Source: Pseudomonadota bacterium
GTDB taxonomy: Bacteria; Pseudomonadota; Alphaproteobacteria; Acetobacterales; Acetobacteraceae
Direction: 5' to 3'
Length of the DNA: 12,190 nt
Assembly (NCBI GenBank): GCA_021808185.1
Contig: JAKBCB010000062.1
Location: 1 to 12,190, forward strand
The first letter of the stretch is position 1. The number at the start of each line of letters is the position of its first letter. Both the position numbers and the translations under genes were made by a program. Of this stretch, positions 6,529 through 12,190 are shown piece by piece. The notes under the pieces are model-generated. The model did not search any database. It was not told the origin of the DNA and saw only the letters and a list, made by a program, of their open reading frames with translations.

Positions 6529-7776
6529 ATGCGCTATTCCTCGCTCTCGCTGCTGCGCCAGGGGCTTGCCGGCCACGAAGGTTGGCCCCAGGCATGGCGC
6601 TCGCCGGACCTCAAGCCCAGCTACGATGCCGTGGTGATCGGCGGCGGCGGGCATGGGCTTGCCTGCGCCTACTATCTCGCGAAAGTGCACGGCATCCGCC
6701 GCGTGGCGGTGCTGGAGCGCGGTTGGATCGGCGGCGGCAACACCGGGCGCAACACCACCATTGTCCGCTCCAACTACTTCTTTCCCGAAAGCGTGGCGCT
6801 GTTCGACTTCGCGCTGCGCCAGTACGAGCAGCTTTCCGAGGAGCTGAACTACAACATCATGCTGTCGCAGCGCGGCATCATGAACATCGGGCATTCCGAT
6901 CATCAGATGGAGATGATGGCGCGCAACGTGAACGCGATGCTGGTCAACGGCATCGACGTGGAGCTGCTGGACGCGCAACAGGTGCGCTCCGAACTGCCGA
7001 TGGCGAATTTCTCCCCCGATGCGCGCTACCCGATCATGGGCGGGTTCACCCAGCGGCGCGGCGGCGTGGCGCGGCACGACGCGGTGGCCTGGGGCTACGC
7101 GCGGGCGGCCGACGCGCTGGGCGTGGACATCGTGCAGAACTGCGAGGTTCGCGACTTCCGTATCGAGGGCGGACGTGTCGTCGGGTTGGAAACCTCGCTC
7201 GGCCCGGTATCGGCCGGCGCGTTCGGGCTCAGCGCGTCCGGGCACAACGGCGTGCTGGCGAAAAAGGCCGGGTTCCGCTTGCCGCTGACCAGCTACGCGT
7301 TGCAGGCGATGGTCAGCGAGCCGATCAAGCCGGTGCTGGATACGGTTGCGATGTCGTGGGCGACCGGGATGTATGTCAGCCAGTCCGACAAGGGCGAACT
7401 GGTGTTCGGCGCCGGGCTGGATTTGTATCCGTCCTACGCGCAGCGCGGCAATCTGCCTGTCACGCAGGGCGTGGTCGCCGGAATGCTGGAGATTTTTCCG
7501 CTGTTTCGCGGCCTGCGCATGTTGCGGCAATGGGCCGGCATCGTCGATGTGCCGTGGGACTACAGCCCGATCCTCGGCCCATCGCCGGTCGGCAACCTGC
7601 ACCTCAATACCGGCTGGGGCACCGGCGGGTTCAAGGCGACGCCGGCGGGCGGCTATTTCCTGGCGCACTCCATGGCGACGGGCGGCCACCACCCGATCTC
7701 CGCCCCGTTCGATATTTCCCGCTTCCACACTGGCGCCTTCATCGATGAAGCCGCCGGCGCCGGCATCTCGCACTGA
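6529..7776 (+). CDS. soxB: Sarcosine oxidase subunit beta (heterotetrameric)
   Basis: This is the 415-residue catalytic flavoprotein subunit that oxidises the N-methyl group of sarcosine at noncovalent FAD and passes electrons to covalently bound FMN, which reduces O2 to H2O2. The dinucleotide-binding loop VVIGGGGHGLA lies at about 35-45, followed by the conserved GWIGGGNTGRNTTIVRSNY segment. The motif ARHDAVAWGYAR contains His183, equivalent to the His (about 173 in characterised enzymes) that carries FMN. The C-terminal GWGTGGFKATPAGG segment is also typical of SoxB. AGGGA lies five bases before the ATG, and the MFS stop is one base upstream. soxD follows after 10 bp. Length and motifs fit a complete functional subunit. 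Confidence 0.97.
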   Translation: MRYSSLSLLRQGLAGHEGWPQAWRSPDLKPSYDAVVIGGGGHGLACAYYLAKVHGIRRVAVLERGWIGGGNTGRNTTIVRSNYFFPESVALFDFALRQYEQLSEELNYNIMLSQRGIMNIGHSDHQMEMMARNVNAMLVNGIDVELLDAQQVRSELPMANFSPDARYPIMGGFTQRRGGVARHDAVAWGYARAADALGVDIVQNCEVRDFRIEGGRVVGLETSLGPVSAGAFGLSASGHNGVLAKKAGFRLPLTSYALQAMVSEPIKPVLDTVAMSWATGMYVSQSDKGELVFGAGLDLYPSYAQRGNLPVTQGVVAGMLEIFPLFRGLRMLRQWAGIVDVPWDYSPILGPSPVGNLHLNTGWGTGGFKATPAGGYFLAHSMATGGHHPISAPFDISRFHTGAFIDEAAGAGISH

Positions 7777-7786
7777 GGCACACGAC

Positions 7787-8050
7787 ATGCTGCTGATCCC
7801 CTGCCCCTGGTGCGGCCCGCGCGACGAGCCGGAATTCTCTTTCGGGGGCGAGCCGGTCGCTCGGCCGGTCCCGGCCGAGCGCGTCTCCGACGCCGAGTGG
7901 GCCGATTACCTCTATTTCCGCGACAACGACAAAGGTCCGCACACGGAAATCTGGTGCCACTCCGGCGGCTGTGGCCAGTGGTTCGTGATGGAGCGCGATA
8001 CGCTCACCCACGCCGTGCTGTCCGCCCGCAAGCCGGGGGGCGCGGCATGA
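7787..8050 (+). CDS. soxD: Sarcosine oxidase subunit delta
   Basis: This 87-residue zinc-binding subunit stabilises the heterotetramer. The zinc ligands are visible: Cys6 and Cys9 in the N-terminal CPWC motif, then His58 and Cys62 in CHSGGC, matching the Cys-Cys-His-Cys set known for the family. The central stretch DYLYFRDNDKG and the segment GQWFVMERDT are characteristic of SoxD. GAGG, overlapping the soxB stop, lies eight bases before the ATG. The TGA overlaps the soxA start codon as ATGA, so the two subunits are translationally coupled. Confidence 0.97.
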   Translation: MLLIPCPWCGPRDEPEFSFGGEPVARPVPAERVSDAEWADYLYFRDNDKGPHTEIWCHSGGCGQWFVMERDTLTHAVLSARKPGGAA

Positions 8051-10998
8051 CCGCGCGTAGGCTGGCCGAAGGTGGGCGCATCGACCGCGCGAGCGTGCTG
8101 CCGTTCACCTGGCACGGCGCGAAACTGTCCGGCTTTGCCGGCGACACGCTGGCCTCGGCGCTGCTGGCGAACGGGGTGAAGGTTGTCGGCCGCGGCTTCA
8201 AGTATCACCGCGCCCGCGGAATTTTCGCCGCCTGGGTCGAGGAACCGAACGCGATCCTCGATCTGCAATGGAACGGGCATCACGACCCGAACGCGCGGGC
8301 GACCACGGTGGCGCTGCGCGCGGGCATGGCAGCGCGCGGGGTGAACGCGCGGCCGGATGTGGACCGCGACATCTATCGCGGCATCGACCTGTTGCAGCGG
8401 TTTCTCCCCGCCGGATTCTACTACAAGACGTTCTTCCCGAACTGGCATCGCTACGAGCCGCGCATCCGCGAGATGGCGGGCCTCGGCCGCCTGCGCGGCG
8501 GCGCGCCCGATACACGGCAGTACGAGGCACGGCACGCACATGCCGATGTCCTGATCGTCGGTGGCGGCCCGGCCGGGCTCGCGGCGGCGCGGGCGGCGGC
8601 ATCGGCCGGGCTTTCGGTGCTTCTGGCTGACGACCGCAGGGAATTCGGTGGCTCGCTGCTATGGCAGGACGCCACCATCGACGACCAGTCGGGCATGGCC
8701 TGGGCGGCGGCGACGGTGCGCGACCTCGCCGGCGCGGGCGTGCGCCTGTTGCCCGACACCACCGTGTTCGGCGCGTACGACGACGGCAGCTTCGGCCTTC
8801 TGGAGCGGCGCGGCGCCGCCCCCGCCGGCTGGGCGGAAGATCGCCTATGGACGGTCCGCGCGCGCCACGCGGTGCTGGCGACTGGCAGTATCGAGCGGCC
8901 GCTGGTGTTTCCGCACAACGACCGCCCCGGCGTGATGCTCGCCTCGGCCGCGCTGCAATACCTGCGGCAATATTCTGTCCTCGTCGCCGACGAGATCGTG
9001 GTCGCCACCAACAACGACTCCGCCTACACGGCGGCGCTGGCGTTGCGGGATGCTGGCGCGACAGTGACCGTCGCCGATGTGCGGCCAGCGCCGCCCGCCA
9101 TCGCGCACGCGGCGATCGACGCGGGCATCCGCGTCCTGCCGGGCAGCGTCGTGCTGCACACGATCGGGCGCGACGGCGTGCGGCTCGTCGATATCGGCCC
9201 GGCGGACGCCACCAGCGCGCGCGCCGCGACGCTGCGCGTGCCGGCCGGCGCGGTGCTGGTCTCCGGCGGCCACGCGCCCGCCGTGCATCTGCACAGCCAG
9301 TCGCGCGGGAAATTGCGCTGGGACGATGCGTCCGCGATGTTCCTTCCGGTCGCCGCCGTTACCGGCCAGAGCCTGGCGGGCGCGATGACCGGGGAGCAGA
9401 CGCTGGCCGGCGCGCTCGCCTCGGGACATCGCGCGGGTGTCGCCGCCGCTTCGGCGCTCGATCGCGGCGTCGCCATCCCGGCACCCACGACGCCGCGCCT
9501 GCCCGCGTCCGACCCGATCCAGCCGTATTGGTGCGTGCCGATCAAGGGCGCCCGCCAATGGCTCGATCTGCAAAACGATGTCGCCGTCAAGGATGTCCGC
9601 CTCGCCGCGCGCGAGAACTACAGCTCGGTCGAGCACCTGAAACGCTACACCACGCTTGGCATGGCGACCGATCAGGGCAAGACCAGCAACGTCAACGGCC
9701 TCGCCATCCTCGCCGATGCCACCGGGCGACGAATCCCCGAGGTGGGGACGACGACGTTCCGCCCGCCCTATACGCCGGTCACGCTGGGGGCGCTCGCGGG
9801 GATGCGTCATGGAGCATTGTACGCGCCGTGGCGGCACCTGCCGGCGCACGCCGAGCATGTCGAACGCGGCGCCGAGATGCGCGAATATGGCGGCTGGTGG
9901 CGCCCGGCCTGCTACACGCGCGCAAGCGAGACGCCGGCACAGGCAATCCAGCGCGAAGCCGCCGCCGTGCGCCAGGGTGTCGGGCTGTTCGATGGATCGA
10001 GCCTGGGCAAGATCGTGGTGGATGGCCCGGACGCGGCCGCGTTCCTCAACCTGCTCTACTACAACGACCTCGCCAACCTGAAGCCGGGGCGGCTGCGCTA
10101 TGTGCTGCTGCTGCGCGAAAACGGCGTGGTGTACGACGACGGCGTGGTGGCCCGTGTCGGGCCGGAGCGCTATCAGCTCTCCCCGTCGTCCTCGCACACC
10201 GCCGGCGTGCTGGCGATGCTGGAGGCATGGCACCAGACCGAATATCCGACGATGCGCGTGGCGTTCCACGATGTCACCGGCGCGTGGGCGACCTTCGCCG
10301 TCAGCGGCCCACGCGCGCGTGACATGCTGTCGCCGCTGACCGGCATCGACATCGCCGCCGACGCGCTGCCGCACATGACGTTTGCCGATGGCACCATTCT
10401 GGGCATCGCGGGGCGCATCGCGCGCGTCAGCTTTACCGGAGAGCGCAGCTACGAAGTTTCCGTGCCAGCCGGGTACGGCCCGGCGCTGTGGCGGCGCCTG
10501 ATGCAGGCGGGCGGCGATTTCGGGATCACGCCGTACGGCATCGAAGCCCTGTCGGTGCTGCGCGCCGAGAAGGGCTATATCCTGATCGGCACGGACACCG
10601 ACGGCATGACTCTGCCGGACGACCTCGGCATGGCGGGACCGCTGCGCGCCAAGAAGGTCGATTTCGTCGGCAGGCGTTCGCTGCTCACACCGGACGCGGT
10701 ACGGCCGGATCGCCGGCAATTCGTCGGTCTGCTGCCGCTCGACCCGAACGCGGTGCCGCATCCGGGCGCGCACGCGATCGAACGGCGCGCGGACGGCATG
10801 CGCTCGCTCGGCTGGGTGACGAGCGCGTGCCACTCGCCGGCACTGGGGCGGTCCATCGCCCTCGGGATGATCGCGCGCGGGCGCTCACTGATCGAAAGCG
10901 GCGGCGAGGTCGAGCTGTTCCACCTCGGCCAGACGATGCGCGCGCGCGTGGTCTCGCCCGTGTTTCACGATCCGGCGGGGGAGAAGCTGCATGGATAG
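8047..10998 (+). CDS. soxA: Sarcosine oxidase subunit alpha
   Basis: This 983-residue subunit has the normal length for SoxA. The N-terminal domain (about 1-110) is ferredoxin-like but lacks iron-sulfur cysteines, as expected, and carries the GRGFKYHRARGI segment. A Rossmann domain follows with VLIVGGGPAGLAAA at 168-181, which binds NAD+. The conserved stretch NDVAVKD then VEHLKRYTTLGMATDQGKTSN lies around 510-547. From about residue 610 the protein is an aminomethyltransferase (GcvT-like) domain that binds tetrahydrofolate and captures the oxidised methyl group as 5,10-methylene-THF. The ATG at 8047 overlaps the soxD stop and has a G-run six bases upstream. The frame is open further 5' but that extension lies inside soxD. 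The last eight bases overlap soxG. Confidence 0.97.
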   Translation: MTARRLAEGGRIDRASVLPFTWHGAKLSGFAGDTLASALLANGVKVVGRGFKYHRARGIFAAWVEEPNAILDLQWNGHHDPNARATTVALRAGMAARGVNARPDVDRDIYRGIDLLQRFLPAGFYYKTFFPNWHRYEPRIREMAGLGRLRGGAPDTRQYEARHAHADVLIVGGGPAGLAAARAAASAGLSVLLADDRREFGGSLLWQDATIDDQSGMAWAAATVRDLAGAGVRLLPDTTVFGAYDDGSFGLLERRGAAPAGWAEDRLWTVRARHAVLATGSIERPLVFPHNDRPGVMLASAALQYLRQYSVLVADEIVVATNNDSAYTAALALRDAGATVTVADVRPAPPAIAHAAIDAGIRVLPGSVVLHTIGRDGVRLVDIGPADATSARAATLRVPAGAVLVSGGHAPAVHLHSQSRGKLRWDDASAMFLPVAAVTGQSLAGAMTGEQTLAGALASGHRAGVAAASALDRGVAIPAPTTPRLPASDPIQPYWCVPIKGARQWLDLQNDVAVKDVRLAARENYSSVEHLKRYTTLGMATDQGKTSNVNGLAILADATGRRIPEVGTTTFRPPYTPVTLGALAGMRHGALYAPWRHLPAHAEHVERGAEMREYGGWWRPACYTRASETPAQAIQREAAAVRQGVGLFDGSSLGKIVVDGPDAAAFLNLLYYNDLANLKPGRLRYVLLLRENGVVYDDGVVARVGPERYQLSPSSSHTAGVLAMLEAWHQTEYPTMRVAFHDVTGAWATFAVSGPRARDMLSPLTGIDIAADALPHMTFADGTILGIAGRIARVSFTGERSYEVSVPAGYGPALWRRLMQAGGDFGITPYGIEALSVLRAEKGYILIGTDTDGMTLPDDLGMAGPLRAKKVDFVGRRSLLTPDAVRPDRRQFVGLLPLDPNAVPHPGAHAIERRADGMRSLGWVTSACHSPALGRSIALGMIARGRSLIESGGEVELFHLGQTMRARVVSPVFHDPAGEKLHG

Positions 10999-11479
10999 TC
11001 TGACGCGCCTGAGCGCGCGCGAGCAGATCGGCGCCGACGACCCGGCGGCGCGCGGCGAGGGAGCCCGCGTGCGCGTCCTCGACCCGGCGGCCCAGTTCCT
11101 CGTCACCGGCGCACCGCCGCTCGCGCCGAATGCGCTGGTGCAAACCGATCCCTATAGCCTGTGGCTGGCACCCGACCGCACGCTGGTGGTGTACGAGGGC
11201 GCGCGCGCGCAGCCGCAAGGCCGCTTCGTTTCGGACGTGACGGATGGGCTGGTCGTGTTCGACATCTCCGGCCCCCGCGCCAGCGAGATCATCTCCGCCG
11301 GCTGCACGCTCGATCCGCATGGGGACATCCTGGCGCGCGGGCGCTGCGCGCAGACGGTTTTCGCCGGCGTGAAAGTCGTTCTTTACCCTCATGGCGACGG
11401 CTTCCGCCTGCACGCGGAACGCCCGTTCGCCGCCTTCCTGCTCGAATGGTTCCGCAAGGCCGTCTCCGCCCTCGCGTGA
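10991..11479 (+). CDS. soxG: Sarcosine oxidase subunit gamma (short form)
   Basis: This 162-residue protein is the gamma subunit of heterotetrameric sarcosine oxidase, a structural partner with a GcvT-like fold that packs against the alpha subunit. The supporting stretch is VSDVTDGLVVFDISGPRASE with GCTLDPH after it, then CAQTVFAGVKVVLYPHGDGFRLHAERPF, the usual C-terminal half of SoxG. Position also supports the call: the start codon lies eight bases before the end of soxA, preceded by GGGGGAG at seven bases. Many SoxG proteins are nearer 180-210 residues, so this one has a shortened N-terminal half. No frameshift or upstream continuation explains that, so it appears to be a natural short version. 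Confidence 0.9.
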   Translation: MDSLTRLSAREQIGADDPAARGEGARVRVLDPAAQFLVTGAPPLAPNALVQTDPYSLWLAPDRTLVVYEGARAQPQGRFVSDVTDGLVVFDISGPRASEIISAGCTLDPHGDILARGRCAQTVFAGVKVVLYPHGDGFRLHAERPFAAFLLEWFRKAVSALA

Positions 11480-11510
11480 CGGCGATGCCAACACTGAAGG
11501 ATATGACTCG

Positions 11511-12190
11511 ATGAAATCGCATGTTCAGGTCGCGGTGATCGGCGGCGGCGTGGTGGGGTGCAGCGTGCTGTACCACCTGACCAAGTTCGGCTGGAAAGAC
11601 GTGGTGCTGCTGGAGCGCGACGAGCTGACCTGCGGCTCCACCTGGCACGCCGCCGGCGGGATGCACACACTGAACGGCGATCCCAACGTCGCCAAGCTGC
11701 AGAAATACACCATCGAGCTGTACAAGGAGATCGAGGAAATCTCCGGCCAGTCCTGCGGCGTGCATCTGCCGGGTGGCCTCGTGCTGGCCGGCACGCCGGA
11801 GCGGATGGACTGGATCCGCATGGCCGAAGCGCGCAGCCGCTATCTCGGGCTGGACGCGCATGTCGTCAGCATCGACGAGGCGGCACGGCGGATGCCGCTG
11901 CTGGACAAGAAGTATTTCGTCGGCGCGCTGTACGATCCGCTGGAAGGCCATCTCGATCCGTCCGGCACCACCTACGCCTATGCCAAGGCCGCCACCAAGC
12001 AGGGCGCGGAGATCTACCGCAAGACCAAGGTCGAGAGCCTGTCGCAGCGCGCCGATGGCGGCTGGGACATCGTGACCAACCAGGGCAACATCGTCGCCGA
12101 ACACGTCGTCAATTGCGGCGGTCTGTGGGCGCGTGAGGTCGGGCGGATGGTCGGCCTCGAACTGCCGGTGCTCGCGATGGAGCACCAGTA
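11511..12190 (+). CDS. Dimethylglycine/sarcosine dehydrogenase-like FAD protein, 3' end cut by window edge
   Basis: The N-terminal 226 residues of a flavoprotein of the dimethylglycine dehydrogenase/sarcosine dehydrogenase group are visible; full-length members have about 810-860 residues with a C-terminal GcvT domain, which would lie beyond the right edge. The FAD loop VAVIGGGVVGCSVLYHL begins at residue 7. The motif GSTWHAAGGMHTLNGD contains His46, equivalent to the His that binds FAD covalently in mammalian dimethylglycine dehydrogenase. The stretch YDPLEGHLDPSGTTYAYAKAA is typical of the bacterial enzymes. It would demethylate dimethylglycine (or sarcosine) with formation of 5,10-methylene-THF. 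AAGG lies ten bases before the ATG, and the gene starts 31 bp after soxG, so it is probably the next gene of the operon. Dimethylglycine is favoured as substrate because sarcosine is already served by SoxBDAG. Confidence 0.93.
   Translation, partial: MKSHVQVAVIGGGVVGCSVLYHLTKFGWKDVVLLERDELTCGSTWHAAGGMHTLNGDPNVAKLQKYTIELYKEIEEISGQSCGVHLPGGLVLAGTPERMDWIRMAEARSRYLGLDAHVVSIDEAARRMPLLDKKYFVGALYDPLEGHLDPSGTTYAYAKAATKQGAEIYRKTKVESLSQRADGGWDIVTNQGNIVAEHVVNCGGLWAREVGRMVGLELPVLAMEHQ

Noticed and set aside
5157..6530. Long minus-strand open frames over the MFS gene, and likewise at 6334-7788 over soxB and 11289-12185 over soxG and the last gene
   Set aside because: They mirror the codon positions of real genes, lack plausible starts and domains, and cross several gene boundaries.
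7810..8046. A longer N-terminus for SoxA starting inside soxD
   Set aside because: The extension is an out-of-frame reading of soxD. The ATG at 8047 gives the normal SoxA length and an ATGA overlap.
8845..10833. A 662-codon open frame on the minus strand inside soxA
   Set aside because: The plus strand holds unmistakable SoxA throughout. The antisense frame is a by-product of strong G/C bias at third positions, and its translation is Arg/His/Ala-rich with no domain.
1..12190. Mobile elements, CRISPR arrays, toxin-antitoxin or defence genes
   Set aside because: No transposase, integrase, direct repeat array or defence domain was seen; gene order and composition look uniform.

Overview
The window is very GC-rich, densely coded bacterial DNA with strong third-position G/C bias. 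The protein families and operon style fit a soil- or plant-associated alphaproteobacterium (Rhodospirillales or Rhizobiales type). This placement is inferred from family and composition, not from a marker gene; a GC-rich betaproteobacterium is not excluded. I see no tRNA, rRNA, CRISPR array, insertion sequence or phage gene.

Left block (1 to about 4895, all minus strand). In transcription order it holds an enolase-superfamily dehydratase/racemase (3777-4886), a GcvA-type LysR regulator (2786-3754), a DUF4432 aldose-mutarotase-like protein (1563-2639), a PfkB kinase with the signature of deoxyribokinase DeoK (624-1559), and a short-chain dehydrogenase cut by the left edge (1-627). The last three are tightly coupled (3-bp gap, then an ATGA overlap). 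A 146-bp gap separates them from the LysR gene, and that gap holds a small in-frame ORF that overlaps the DUF4432 start. The block looks like a sugar, deoxysugar or sugar-acid catabolic cluster. No aldolase or sugar transporter is visible in it.

Middle (4896-5228). This 333-bp spacer separates the two divergent transcription units. It contains a short minus-strand ORF whose stop codon overlaps the GTG codon just upstream of the dehydratase start, and two inverted repeats that could be operators.

Right block (5229 to the end, all plus strand). An MFS transporter of the YcaD type (5229-6527) is followed by all four subunit genes of heterotetrameric sarcosine oxidase in the order soxB, soxD, soxA, soxG. 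A dimethylglycine/sarcosine dehydrogenase-like flavoprotein follows, cut by the right edge. Gaps run from an 8-bp overlap to 31 bp, so this is almost certainly one operon. The expected pathway is stepwise N-demethylation of dimethylglycine to sarcosine and then glycine. The methyl groups would go to tetrahydrofolate as 5,10-methylene-THF, with the MFS protein a possible importer or exporter of an N-methylated substrate. The two blocks may be independent neighbours or may share the LysR regulator; the sequence alone does not decide this.
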